7,302 bases of DNA from an uncultured Caulobacteraceae bacterium (lineage in GTDB: Bacteria > Pseudomonadota > Alphaproteobacteria > Caulobacterales > Caulobacteraceae). Shown in pieces: positions 1-6,717 of the stretch (the stretch's first letter is position 1; every line of letters starts with the position of its first letter). The stretch lies in contig CAMLKO010000049.1 in the NCBI GenBank assembly GCA_946480495.1, positions 1 through 7,302 on the forward strand. Direction: 5' to 3'. The notes under the pieces are model-generated. The model did not search any database. It was not told the origin of the DNA and was given only the letters and a program-made list of their open reading frames with translations. A program made the translations under genes and the position numbers.

Positions 1-514
1 AGGTGAAGTTCGGGACCTGGGTGACGAGGTCCGGACCGCCGGCCACCTGCGAACGCGTCAGGTCTTCCTGCGTAAAGGCCGAAATCGCGATCGGAACATC
101 CTGAATGTCCTCTTCGCGCTTTTGCGCCGTGACAATCAGCGCCTGGACTGTACCTTCAGCGCCGTCCCCCGCGGCGCTTCCCGACTGGGGGTCGGAAGCC
201 CTCAGGATGATGAAGGTGTCGCCGTTGCGGCGCCACTTGAGGTCCGTGCCTTCCAGCATCATGGCGAGCGCGGTTTCGGGATCGGCGGTTTTCGACAGGC
301 CCTGCGAGACGCGGCTGCCGGTCAGTTCCGGCGTGAACAGGACCGCCATGCGGCTTTGCGTGGCGAATTCGTTCAGCGCCGAACTCAAGGGTTGGGGCGC
401 GATGTCGAATTGCGTCTGTTGTTCTTCCGCGTGCGCGGCGGCCGCGGTCATCAGGCTGATCGCAGCGGCGCCGCACAGCAGGCGGCCATACAACTTCGAA
501 CGATGAGTAGACAT
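1..514 (-). CDS. TonB-dependent outer-membrane receptor with STN signalling domain, N-terminal part (runs off the left edge)
   Basis: This is the first 171 codons of a TonB-dependent receptor, open to the window edge. Such receptors import a scarce ligand (often a metal chelate or oligosaccharide) across the outer membrane using TonB energy. Residues 1-29 form a signal peptide: a basic start (STHRSKLYGR), a hydrophobic core and a likely cut after AHA29. Residues 35-104 match a secretin/TonB short N-terminal (STN) domain (FDIAPQPLSSALNEFA, then a GTDLKWRRNGDTFII end). After an acidic/Gly linker, residues 123-148 (LIVTAQKREEDIQDVPIAIS) are the TonB-box/plug start typical of proteobacterial receptors. 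The STN domain marks it as a transducer type, able to signal to the FecR-like protein encoded just upstream. ATG 514 is chosen because the signal peptide starts there and GGGGGG lies 8 nt before it; an in-frame ATG at 577 would add 21 non-signal residues. The barrel is outside the window, so the ligand is unknown. Confidence 0.93.
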   Translation of the reverse strand, partial: MSTHRSKLYGRLLCGAAAISLMTAAAAHAEEQQTQFDIAPQPLSSALNEFATQSRMAVLFTPELTGSRVSQGLSKTADPETALAMMLEGTDLKWRRNGDTFIILRASDPQSGSAAGDGAEGTVQALIVTAQKREEDIQDVPIAISAFTQEDLTRSQVAGGPDLVTQVPNFT

Positions 515-522
515 CGCGTAAT

Positions 523-528
523 CCCCCC
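523..528 (-). promoter_or_regulatory. Likely ribosome binding site of the TonB-dependent receptor gene
   Basis: A run of six G on the minus strand lies 8 nt before the ATG at 514, the right distance for a Shine-Dalgarno site although one base off GGAGG. A better-looking AGGAGG lies at 551-556, but it is 36 nt from this ATG and has no ATG, GTG or TTG at a usable distance after it. The start at 514 is supported mainly by the signal peptide that begins there. Confidence 0.45.
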
Positions 529-551
529 GATTGTTCTGGAAGCTTTCTTGC

Positions 552-600
552 CTCCTATGAACTTTCAGGCCGGGCATCGGACAAACCCTGCGTCGCTTAC
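552..600 (-). promoter_or_regulatory. Putative sigma-dependent promoter/leader of the receptor gene, copy 2 of a shared block
   Basis: Read on the minus strand, this region holds GACGCAGGGTTT (594-583), an 11-nt spacer, GGCCTGA (571-565), then TAGGAG (557-552). The same three blocks with exactly the same spacings lie upstream of the ECF sigma gene at 2245-2203, giving 30 of 43 identical positions without a gap. A GTAAG pentamer at 600-596 sits where the sigma copy has GGAAC, a classic ECF -35 sequence. I infer a promoter read by the neighbouring FecI-like sigma factor. Which blocks are the -35 and -10 cannot be settled from two copies. If GGCCTGA is near -10, transcription would start around 558 and leave a leader of about 45 nt before ATG 514. 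Confidence 0.55.
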
Positions 601-603
601 GAA

Positions 604-618
604 AATAATTTCATTATT
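604..618. repeat. AT-only perfect inverted repeat at the FecR stop codon
   Basis: AATAAT (604-609), spacer TTC, ATTATT (613-618) form a perfect 6-bp inverted repeat in otherwise very GC-rich DNA. It overlaps the TAA stop of the FecR-like gene and lies just upstream of the putative receptor promoter. As RNA it would be only a weak A-U hairpin, so a strong terminator is unlikely even though a few U residues follow on the minus strand. It could be an AT-rich promoter-upstream element or a small operator; function is not shown. Confidence 0.4.
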
Positions 619-1657
619 CAGGCCGCCCCAACTGGACGGCCTCATCGTTTTCCAAATCCACGCGCGCGATATGCGCGATCGCCAGCGCCTGGACGAAGGC
701 GTCCTGGTCGTCGGCGCGGAAGGTGCCGCTGATCGGCTTGGCGGCGAGTTTCGGGTCGGCGATGACCAGCTTGCGCGTGGAATAGCGGTTGAATTCCTCG
801 GCCACCTGGCCCAGCGGCTCGCCTTCGAATTTCAGGCGCCCGACCAGCCAGACGGTCTCCTTGATCGGGTCGGTGCGCTCGAGGGTCCATTCCTTGTCGT
901 TGACGGCCACCAGCTGGTCGCCGGCCAGCATTTCGGTCGTGCGCTCCACGGGGGCCGGCGGCGGGGCGCCGGGTTTTGCGGGCGCGGCGGCGGGCGCGGG
1001 CACCGGGGCGGAGACGCGGACCTTGCCCTCGACCAGGGTGACTTCGAACCTGCCGCGGTCGACGCGCACGTCGAAGGCGGTGCCGACCGCGGTGACGGTG
1101 CGGCCGGCGGCGTGGACCTCGAACGGGTGGGCGGTGTCGTGGGCGACGCGGAAGAAGGCCTGGCCCTTGTCGAGATAAACGAGCCGCTTGTCGCGCGAGG
1201 CGACGGTGTGGAGGACGGTGTCGGTGTTCAGCGTCACCACCGAGCCGTCGGGCAGGGTGACCGAGGTCTTTTCGCCGACGCGGGTGGCGTATTGCTGGTT
1301 GGAGAAGCGGTGCAGGTCGATCAGCCCGCTGACCTTCAGGCCGTAGCCGCCCGTGGCGATGACCGCTAGGCCGAGGAAGGCGGCGGCCATGCGGCTGACG
1401 GCGGCGCGGGTGACGCCGGAGCGGCGGCCTCTCGCCCGTTCGCGGATCGCCAGAATCTCCGGCGCGCTGCGGAAGTCCTCGACCTCGGCCCAGGCGAGCT
1501 CGATGGTCTGGAAGGCCTCCATATGGCGCGGGTCTTCGGCGAGCCAGGCTTCCAGCGCCCTGGCCTCGGCGGGCGTCATCGCGCCCGAGCGGCGGCGCGC
1601 GAACCAGGCGCCGGCGGCTTCCTCGACCGCGGTGGGGGTCATGCGCGGATCGCTCAT
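614..1657 (-). CDS. FecR-family transmembrane sigma regulator (anti-sigma/sigma activator)
   Basis: This 347-residue protein has the full FecR layout. Residues about 12-60 are the cytoplasmic sigma-binding DUF4880-type domain, with conserved Trp 18, 38 and 56 (AWFARRRSG, LEAWLAEDPRHMEAF). Twin arginines (R78, R79) precede a single membrane segment at about 87-108. The periplasmic FecR domain covers about 124-215 (VTLPDGSVVTLNTDT, GQAFFRVAHD, FEVHAAGRTVTAVGTAFDV). An Ala/Pro-rich stretch at 216-238 is an unusually long low-complexity insert. Residues about 270-335 resemble the C-terminal STN-like part (LKFEGEPLGQVAEEFNRYS). G192-T193 sits where self-cleavage at a Gly-Thr pair is known in related regulators such as FoxR. 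It is expected to sense the STN domain of the receptor encoded downstream and control the sigma factor encoded upstream. Its ATG overlaps the sigma stop (ATGA), with GGAGGG 6 nt before it, so the two are probably translationally coupled. Confidence 0.95.
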   Translation of the reverse strand: MSDPRMTPTAVEEAAGAWFARRRSGAMTPAEARALEAWLAEDPRHMEAFQTIELAWAEVEDFRSAPEILAIRERARGRRSGVTRAAVSRMAAAFLGLAVIATGGYGLKVSGLIDLHRFSNQQYATRVGEKTSVTLPDGSVVTLNTDTVLHTVASRDKRLVYLDKGQAFFRVAHDTAHPFEVHAAGRTVTAVGTAFDVRVDRGRFEVTLVEGKVRVSAPVPAPAAAPAKPGAPPPAPVERTTEMLAGDQLVAVNDKEWTLERTDPIKETVWLVGRLKFEGEPLGQVAEEFNRYSTRKLVIADPKLAAKPISGTFRADDQDAFVQALAIAHIARVDLENDEAVQLGRPE

Positions 1658-2196
1658 GCGCCGCCCTCCACCATGATGGCCACGCGGGTGACGGCGCGGG
1701 CGATGAAGCTCTCGACGGTGCGGACCGAGACGCCCATGCGGCGCGCGATCTCGGCGTAGGTCATCTCGTCGAAGCGGTGCAGGACGAAGGCCTCGGCCAT
1801 GCGGGGCGGCAGCGCGTTCAGCGCCGTCATCAGGCGGGCGAGCCGCTCGTTGGCGATCAGGATGCGCTCGGGCGAGATCTCGTCGGGCGGGGCGCCCTCC
1901 TCGTCGAGCTCGGCGTGGGCCGACCAGTTCCAGCCCTGGCGTTGGCGCCGCCGCGCCAGGATGTGGGCGGCGACGCGGAAGAGGTAGCGGTCGACCTTCT
2001 CCGGCTCGTCGAGGCTGCCTCGCACCTGCATGGCGACGAAGACGTCCTGCACCAGGTCCTCGGCCTCGGCGCGGCCGACGCGTTTCTCGAAATAGCGGCG
2101 CAGCGCCGGGCCATAGCGGACCATCCAGGCGCGCATTTCCTCGGCGCGCGCATCGTCGTCGCGCATGTCACCCGGCGGGTTGGAAGGCTGCGCCAT
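1654..2196 (-). CDS. ECF RNA polymerase sigma factor, FecI-like
   Basis: This 180-residue protein is a compact sigma-70 family factor with regions 2 and 4 only. Region 2 spans about 26-88, with the core-binding EDLVQDVF segment (46-53) and the -10-reading part up to FRVAAHILARRRQRQ. Region 4 spans about 116-172: LNALPPRMAEAFVLHRFDEMT followed by the helix-turn-helix YAEIARRMGVSVRTVESFIARA that reads the -35 element. The position directly upstream of a FecR-like gene, with a 4-nt ATGA overlap, and then a TonB receptor makes FecI-type cell-surface signalling the clear assignment. ATG 2196 follows AGGAG at 2207-2203, a well-spaced ribosome binding site. The gene is preceded by the same 43-bp block found before the receptor gene, so positive autoregulation is likely. 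E. coli FecI, by contrast, does not drive its own transcription. The signal sensed is unknown. Confidence 0.95.
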   Translation of the reverse strand: MAQPSNPPGDMRDDDARAEEMRAWMVRYGPALRRYFEKRVGRAEAEDLVQDVFVAMQVRGSLDEPEKVDRYLFRVAAHILARRRQRQGWNWSAHAELDEEGAPPDEISPERILIANERLARLMTALNALPPRMAEAFVLHRFDEMTYAEIARRMGVSVRTVESFIARAVTRVAIMVEGGA

Positions 2197-2202
2197 ACGG
2201 AG

Positions 2203-2251
2203 CTCCTACCCTCTCTCAGGCCACGCTGGAGCAAAACCCTGCGTCCGTTCC
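2203..2251 (-). promoter_or_regulatory. Putative autoregulated promoter and ribosome binding site of the ECF sigma gene, copy 1 of a shared block
   Basis: On the minus strand this holds GGAAC (2251-2247), GACGCAGGGTTT (2245-2234), an 11-nt spacer, GGCCTGA (2222-2216) and TAGGAG (2208-2203). GGAAC is a common ECF -35 pentamer, and a T-run lies just upstream at 2259-2254. The last block contains the AGGAG that serves as ribosome binding site for ATG 2196. The same blocks at the same distances occur before the receptor gene. Inferred role: the sigma factor activates its own operon. The region lies in the 114-bp gap between this gene and the divergent ClC gene. No convincing plus-strand promoter was recognised there, although TTGACC occurs at 2277-2282. 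Confidence 0.55.
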
Positions 2252-2310
2252 ACAAAAAAGCTTCACCCGTGACGACTTGACCGTGGGCGCGGGGATGGCG
2301 ACACCAGAGC

Positions 2311-4077
2311 ATGAGCCTTGTCGATCGCATCGCAGGCCCCAGGCTGGTCTTGACCTCGCTGCGGCGACGCGTGCGGTCGAGCGAGGTGTGGCTGACGGTG
2401 CTGGCCATCTGCGCCGGGGTCGCGGCGGCGGCGTTCACGCTGCTGTTTGGCCGCATCGCCCATGAGCTGCAGGTCTTCCTCTACGGCTTCGATTCCAACG
2501 AGCGGCTCTCCGCGCAGCAGTGGATCGAGCCCGCGCGGCTGATGGCGCTGCCGGTGGGCGGGCTCGTGGTGGGGCTGTCGGCCTGGTGGTGGAAGCGGCG
2601 GCGCGCTGCGGCCCCGGTCGACGCCGTCGAGGCCAACGCGCTGCACGGCGGGCGCATGGGGATCAGCGACAGCGCCTTCATCTGCGGCCAGACGCTGGTC
2701 TCCAACGGGTTCGGGGCTTCGGTCGGGCTGGAGGCGGCCTACGCGCAGGCGGGCGCGAGCTCGGCCTCGCTGATGGGCAAGTGGATGCACCTGCGGCGCG
2801 GCGACATGCGCACCATGGTGGCCGCGGGCGCGGGCGCGGGGATCGCCGCGGCGTTCGGGGCGCCGCTGACGGGGGCCTTCTACGCCTTCGAGGTGGTGCT
2901 GGGGTCGTACTCGGCGGGCGTCATCGCGCCGGTGGTGGGGGCGAGCCTGGCGGCCAGCCTGCTGGTCAATTCGCTGCACAATCTGGGCGAGCCGTTCCCG
3001 ATGCCCTCGGCAGGCGCGGTGACGATGGAGCCGGCGACCTACGTGCTGGCGGCGGGGCTGGGGGTGGTCTGCGCGCTGCTGGGCATCGTCATCATGCGGC
3101 TGGTGGCGCTGCTGGAGCGGGGCGCGAAGGTCGTGCCGCTGCCCACCGCGATCAAGCCGGCGCTGGGCGGGCTGCTGGTCGCGGCGATCGTGCTGGGCTC
3201 GCCGCAGGTGCTGTCGTCGGGGCGAGGGGCGCTGGCGACGGACCTGATCGCCTCGCTGAGCCTGACGGCGCTGGTCACCCTGATCGCGCTGAAGACGATG
3301 GCCTCGATCGTGTCGCTGGGGTTCGGTTTCAGGGGCGGACTGTTCTTCGCCTCGCTGTTCCTGGGATCGCTGGTCGGGCGGGCCTACGGGCTGGGATTCG
3401 AGGCGGCGGGCGCGCCGATCCTGATCGACCCGTCGGTGGCGGGGCTGGCGGGCATGAGCGCGCTGGCGGCGGCCATCATCGGGGCGCCGATGACGATGTC
3501 CTTCCTGGTGCTGGAGACGACGCGGGACTTCGGGCTGACGGCGGCGTGCCTGGGGGCCTCGGTGATCGCCACGACCATTGTGCGCGAGCGGTTCGGCTAT
3601 TCCTTCTCGACCTGGCGGCTGCATCTGCGCGGCGAGACGATCCGCAGCGCCCATGACGTGGGGTGGCTGAGGCAACTGACCGCCGGCAAGCTGATGCGCC
3701 AGAACGTGCCGACGGCGCGGGTGGACGCCACCCTGGCGGAGTTCCGCAACCGCTTCCCGCTGGGCTCGGTGAAGATCGTCATCGCGCTGGGCGAGGACGA
3801 GCGCTACGCCGGGCTGGTGCGGGTGGCGCTGGCGCACGCGGTGGCCGACCCGACCGGCAAGGCGGTGCGCGACCTGATCTCAAAGCCCCACGAGACGCTG
3901 GCGCCCGACCTCAACATCAAGGAGATCATGGCCGCCTTCGACCGCACCGAGGCCGACGAGCTGGCGGTCGTCGACGGGGAGGGCCGCGTGCTGGGGATGG
4001 TCTCGGAAGCCTTCGCCACCCGCCGCTACGCCGAGGAGCTGGAGAAGGTGCGCCGCGAGCTGACGGGCGAGGTCTAG
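2311..4077 (+). CDS. ClC-family chloride channel/transporter with C-terminal CBS domain pair
   Basis: This 588-residue inner-membrane protein moves chloride or similar anions. The ClC membrane domain covers about 25-430. The second filter segment is [14 protein letters not shown] (135-148), with gating glutamate E141. Segment [21 protein letters not shown] (176-196) matches the region holding E202/E203 of E. coli ClcA: E194 is kept, but the proton glutamate position is V195. [11 protein letters not shown] (342-352) replaces [21 protein letters not shown] (381-395) and Y430 (FGYSF) match the later helices and the pore tyrosine. The usual GSGIP is not recognisable before residue 111. A CBS pair follows at about 455-510 and 515-575 ([36 protein letters not shown]), a likely nucleotide-sensing regulatory module. 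ATG 2311 is the only near start after the in-frame TGA at 2278, but the upstream Shine-Dalgarno is poor (AGAG, 2 nt away). The gene is divergent from the sigma operon and convergent with pstB. Confidence 0.92.
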   Translation: MSLVDRIAGPRLVLTSLRRRVRSSEVWLTVLAICAGVAAAAFTLLFGRIAHELQVFLYGFDSNERLSAQQWIEPARLMALPVGGLVVGLSAWWWKRRRAAAPVDAVEANALHGGRMGISDSAFICGQTLVSNGFGASVGLEAAYAQAGASSASLMGKWMHLRRGDMRTMVAAGAGAGIAAAFGAPLTGAFYAFEVVLGSYSAGVIAPVVGASLAASLLVNSLHNLGEPFPMPSAGAVTMEPATYVLAAGLGVVCALLGIVIMRLVALLERGAKVVPLPTAIKPALGGLLVAAIVLGSPQVLSSGRGALATDLIASLSLTALVTLIALKTMASIVSLGFGFRGGLFFASLFLGSLVGRAYGLGFEAAGAPILIDPSVAGLAGMSALAAAIIGAPMTMSFLVLETTRDFGLTAACLGASVIATTIVRERFGYSFSTWRLHLRGETIRSAHDVGWLRQLTAGKLMRQNVPTARVDATLAEFRNRFPLGSVKIVIALGEDERYAGLVRVALAHAVADPTGKAVRDLISKPHETLAPDLNIKEIMAAFDRTEADELAVVDGEGRVLGMVSEAFATRRYAEELEKVRRELTGEV

Positions 4078-4089
4078 CCGAAGCGCCCG
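4064..4089. terminator. Weak hairpin across the convergent ClC/pstB stop codons
   Basis: CGGGCG (4064-4069) and CGCCCG (4084-4089) could pair around a 14-nt loop that contains both stop codons. There is no T-run on either side, so this does not look like a standard intrinsic terminator. It is the only pairing element I could find at a junction where two operons run into each other without an intergenic gap. It may be a chance match in GC-rich sequence. Confidence 0.2.
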
Positions 4090-4883
4090 GTGATGTAGTC
4101 GCGGGCGCGCAGGGTGACCGGGCTGGTGAAGACCTGCTCGGTGTTTCCGAACTCGATCATGCGGCCGAGATACATGAAGGCCGTCTGGTCGGAGACGCGG
4201 GCGGCCTGGCCCATGTTGTGGGTGACGATGACGATCGTGTAGTCGTCCTTCAGCTCGCTGATCGTCTCCTCCAGCCTTGCGGTGGAGATCGGGTCGAGCG
4301 CCGAGGCGGGCTCATCGAGCAACAGGATCTCGGGGCGCACGGCGATGGCGCGGGCGACGCACAGCCGCTGCTGCTGGCCGCCGGAAAGCGAAAAGCCCGA
4401 CTCCTTCAGCTTGTCCTTCACCTCGTCCCACAGGGCGGCGCGGCGCAGGGCCTCCTCGACGCGGGCGGCCATGTCGGCCTTGGGCAGCCGCTCGTAGAGG
4501 CGAAGGCCGTAGGCGACGTTGTCGAAGATCGACATCGGAAACGGCGTCGGCTTCTGGAACACCATGCCGACGCGGGCGCGCAGCGACGACAGGTTCACGC
4601 GCGGCTCCAGCATGTTCTCGCCGTCGATCCGCACCTCCCCCTCGGCGCGCTGGCCGGGGTAGAGGCTGTAGATGCGGTTGATGGAGCGCAGCAGGGTGGA
4701 CTTGCCGCAGCCCGACGGCCCGATCAGCGCGGTCACCGCGTTGCGGGCGAAGGCGACGTTGACGTCGTAGATCGCCTGCTTGTTCCCGTAGAAGAAGTTG
4801 AGGTCGCGGATATCGATCTTCACGCTGGCGGGGTCCAGCGCGAGGACGGAGGTTTCGGGCGCCTCGGCGGCAAGCATCGTCAT
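4074..4883 (-). CDS. pstB: Phosphate ABC transporter ATP-binding protein PstB
   Basis: PstB is the cytoplasmic ATPase that powers high-affinity phosphate import through PstC and PstA. The 269 residues contain all ABC motifs: Walker [10 protein letters not shown] (55-63), Q-loop Q110 in [10 protein letters not shown], signature LSGGQQQR (166-173), Walker B ILLLDE (186-191), D-loop SALD and switch histidine H222 (IVTHN). The PstB-specific traits are the [16 protein letters not shown] stretch, the [15 protein letters not shown] stretch after the Q-loop, and the C-terminal RDYITGRFG end. Length is normal for the family. The ATG at 4883 overlaps the pstA stop (ATGA); a second ATG two codons later is also possible. 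It is the last gene of the pst set here. Its TAG stop lies in the CTAG palindrome that also gives the ClC stop, and no phoU follows. Confidence 0.97.
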   Translation of the reverse strand: MTMLAAEAPETSVLALDPASVKIDIRDLNFFYGNKQAIYDVNVAFARNAVTALIGPSGCGKSTLLRSINRIYSLYPGQRAEGEVRIDGENMLEPRVNLSSLRARVGMVFQKPTPFPMSIFDNVAYGLRLYERLPKADMAARVEEALRRAALWDEVKDKLKESGFSLSGGQQQRLCVARAIAVRPEILLLDEPASALDPISTARLEETISELKDDYTIVIVTHNMGQAARVSDQTAFMYLGRMIEFGNTEQVFTSPVTLRARDYITGRFG

Positions 4884-5728
4884 GTGGGGCGGGGCTCCCG
4901 GGTAAGCAGACGGGCGATGATGGTGACGGCGAGAACGGCGAGCGCGATCAGCATGGCGCCGGTCCAGGCGAGGCGCCTCCAGTCGTCATAGGCGCTGAGC
5001 GCGAACTGGAAGATCACCACCGGCAGGTTCGCCATCGGATGGCGCATGTCGAGGTTCAGGAACTGGTTGTTCAGCGAGGTGAAGAGCAGCGGCGCCGTCT
5101 CCCCGCTGATCCGCGCGAAGGCGAGCAGCGCGCCGGTCAGCATGCCGCTCTGCGCCGCCTTCCAGATCACGGCGAGGATGGTGCGCCAGACGGGCGCGCC
5201 GAGGGCGACGGATGCCTCGCGCAGCGCCACCGGCTGCAGGCGAAGGACGTCCTCGGTCGTACGGGTGATGACCGGAACGGCGAGCAGGGCCAGCGCCACC
5301 GCGCCCGCGTAGCCGGAGAAGCCCTTCGTCGGGGCGACGATGATCTCGTAGACGAACAGGCCCACCAGGATCGACGGCGCCGAAAGCAGCACGTCGTTGA
5401 GGAAGCGCACCAGCGAGCCGTAACGGCTGTCCCGGGCGAATTCGGAGAGCCAGGTGCCGGCCAGCACGCCGACGAACACCGCGCCGATCATGGCCAGCGT
5501 GCACATCATCACCGAACCCAGGATGGCGTTCAGCAGGCCGCCCTGCGAGCCCGGCGCGGGCGTCGACATGGTGAAGACCTTCACGTCCAGCCCGCCGATC
5601 CCCTGTTTGAGGAGCGACCAGAGGATGGCGGCCAGCGCGATCAGCGCCACCCCGGTCGCCGCCCAGCAGAAGGCGAGGAAGAAGGCGTTGCCGATATTGC
5701 GGGTCAGGCGGCGGGGCGCGGCGATCAT
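4880..5728 (-). CDS. pstA: Phosphate ABC transporter permease PstA
   Basis: PstA forms half of the inner-membrane phosphate channel. The 282 residues show about six membrane segments (about 17-39, 68-93, 112-133, 138-156, 192-207 and 256-275). The MetI-like permease EAA loop is at about 170-190 ([20 protein letters not shown]), which docks to PstB. It is followed by the family-typical [25 protein letters not shown]. The frame stays open far upstream without a stop (to about 6361), but that part is Arg/His-rich and is only the shadow of pstC. I place the start at ATG 5728 because homology-like sequence begins there and the ATG overlaps the pstC stop (ATGA). No strong Shine-Dalgarno precedes it, which fits translational coupling to pstC. 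The stop overlaps the pstB start in the same way. Confidence 0.95.
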   Translation of the reverse strand: MIAAPRRLTRNIGNAFFLAFCWAATGVALIALAAILWSLLKQGIGGLDVKVFTMSTPAPGSQGGLLNAILGSVMMCTLAMIGAVFVGVLAGTWLSEFARDSRYGSLVRFLNDVLLSAPSILVGLFVYEIIVAPTKGFSGYAGAVALALLAVPVITRTTEDVLRLQPVALREASVALGAPVWRTILAVIWKAAQSGMLTGALLAFARISGETAPLLFTSLNNQFLNLDMRHPMANLPVVIFQFALSAYDDWRRLAWTGAMLIALAVLAVTIIARLLTREPRPT

Positions 5729-6717
5729 GCGTGCGCCTGCCGTCCGATGAGCAGCCTGGCGAGCGCCAGGACCGCGAAGGTGATGACGAAGAGAACGAGG
5801 CCCAGCGCGATCAGCGAGGCCGTATGCATTTCGCCGGTCGCCTCGGCGAACTCGTTGGCGATGGTCGAGGCGATGGTCGAGCCCGAGGCGAAGATGGAGG
5901 TCGGCAGGCCGTGCGCGTTGCCGATGATGAAGGTGACCGCCATGGTCTCGCCCAGCGCGCGGCCAAGCCCCAGCATCACCGCCCCGATGGCGCCGGTCCG
6001 GATGTAGGGCAGGCTGACCTTGCGGATGACCTCGAAGGTGGTCGAGCCCAGGCCATAGGCGCTTTCGCGCACCTGGGCCGGCACCGTGAGCAGCAGCTCG
6101 CGCAGGGTGGCGGCCATGAACGGCAGGATCATGATGGCCAGGATCGCCGAGGCCGAGAGGATGCCGGCGCCGTTGGGGACGCCCGCGACCAGCTTCTCCC
6201 AGATCGAACCGACCGGCGCGGCCATCATGGCCGGCATCTGGATGTGCCTGGCGAACCAGGGGGCGAAGACGAACAGGCCCCACATGCCGTAGACGATGGA
6301 GGGAATGCCCGCGAGCAGCTCCACCGCCGTGCCGATCGCGCGGCGCAGGAAGGTCGGGCAAAGCTCGACCAGGAAGATCGCCACGCCCAGCGCCAGCGGC
6401 AGGGCGAAGACCAGCGCCAGCGCCGAACTGACCAGCGTGCCGATGATGGCGCCGAGCGCGCCATAGACCTCGGCCACCGGATCCCAGGTCGCGGTGGTGA
6501 AGAAGTGGAAGCCGAACTTCGCAAACGCCGGCCAGCCGCCGATGGCCAGCGCGACGATGATGCCGCCCAGCGCCAGCAGCAGCAGGGTGGCGGCGGCGAA
6601 GCAGAGATACTCGAACACCCGATCAAGCGCCGCGCCCCGCGCTGTTCGCGCGGGGCCGGCCTCGACCAGATCGGAGGTCGCGACGTCCAAGGCGTAATCT
6701 TCAGTGCGCAGCAACAT
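5725..6717 (-). CDS. pstC: Phosphate ABC transporter permease PstC
   Basis: PstC is the other half of the membrane channel for phosphate. The 330 residues start with a soluble tail of about 35 residues, then membrane segments at about 36-60, 88-117, 134-154, 186-205, 242-266 and 299-322. The EAA loop is at about 217-240 (RESAYGLGSTTFEVIRKVSLPY), followed by GRALGETMAVTFIIGN, a hallmark of PstC. The stretch ELLAGIPSIVYGMWGLF (133-149) is also characteristic. ATG 6717 lies inside the end of pstS (17-nt overlap). No other Met occurs before residue 145, well after the first membrane segments, so this start is well supported even though no good ribosome binding site is visible. Codons of residues about 21-28 contain a perfect 9-bp GC hairpin. 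Confidence 0.96.
   Translation of the reverse strand: MLLRTEDYALDVATSDLVEAGPARTARGAALDRVFEYLCFAAATLLLLALGGIIVALAIGGWPAFAKFGFHFFTTATWDPVAEVYGALGAIIGTLVSSALALVFALPLALGVAIFLVELCPTFLRRAIGTAVELLAGIPSIVYGMWGLFVFAPWFARHIQMPAMMAAPVGSIWEKLVAGVPNGAGILSASAILAIMILPFMAATLRELLLTVPAQVRESAYGLGSTTFEVIRKVSLPYIRTGAIGAVMLGLGRALGETMAVTFIIGNAHGLPTSIFASGSTIASTIANEFAEATGEMHTASLIALGLVLFVITFAVLALARLLIGRQAHA
6634..6656 (-). other. Strong GC hairpin inside the 5' end of pstC
   Basis: GCCCCGCGC (6634-6642) and GCGCGGGGC (6648-6656) are perfect reverse complements separated by a 5-nt loop. In the minus-strand mRNA this would be a very stable stem about 60 nt inside pstC and just after the pstS stop. No U-run follows, so it is not a standard terminator. 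It could slow ribosomes, protect the pstS message from 3' decay, or be a by-product of GC-rich Ala/Arg/Gly codons. Confidence 0.4.

Noticed and set aside
959..1012. GC-rich near-repeats in the FecR linker coding region
   Set aside because: They are explained by Ala/Pro codons of a low-complexity linker. No regular repeat unit or mobile element feature is present.
122..1369. Long plus-strand open frame (415 codons) opposite the receptor and FecR genes
   Set aside because: The translation is rich in Arg, Gly, Asp and His with no recognisable domain. It is a high-GC shadow of two well-supported minus-strand genes.
2199..2206. GGAGCTCC palindrome upstream of the sigma start
   Set aside because: It is eight bases long and is explained by the ribosome binding site plus a few chance bases; there is no second copy before the receptor gene.
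2277..2305. TTGACC at 2277-2282 as a -35 element for the ClC gene
   Set aside because: It is only 28 nt before the start codon and no acceptable -10 sequence follows at the right distance, so I do not call a promoter.
2263..3837. Long minus-strand open frame (524 codons) opposite the ClC gene
   Set aside because: It is almost entirely Arg, Gln, His, Pro and Ala without hydrophobic core or domains, while the plus strand encodes a clear ClC protein.
5729..6361. N-terminal extension of PstA in the same open frame
   Set aside because: The upstream residues are Arg/His-rich shadow of pstC. PstA-like sequence and a coupled ATGA start begin at 5728.
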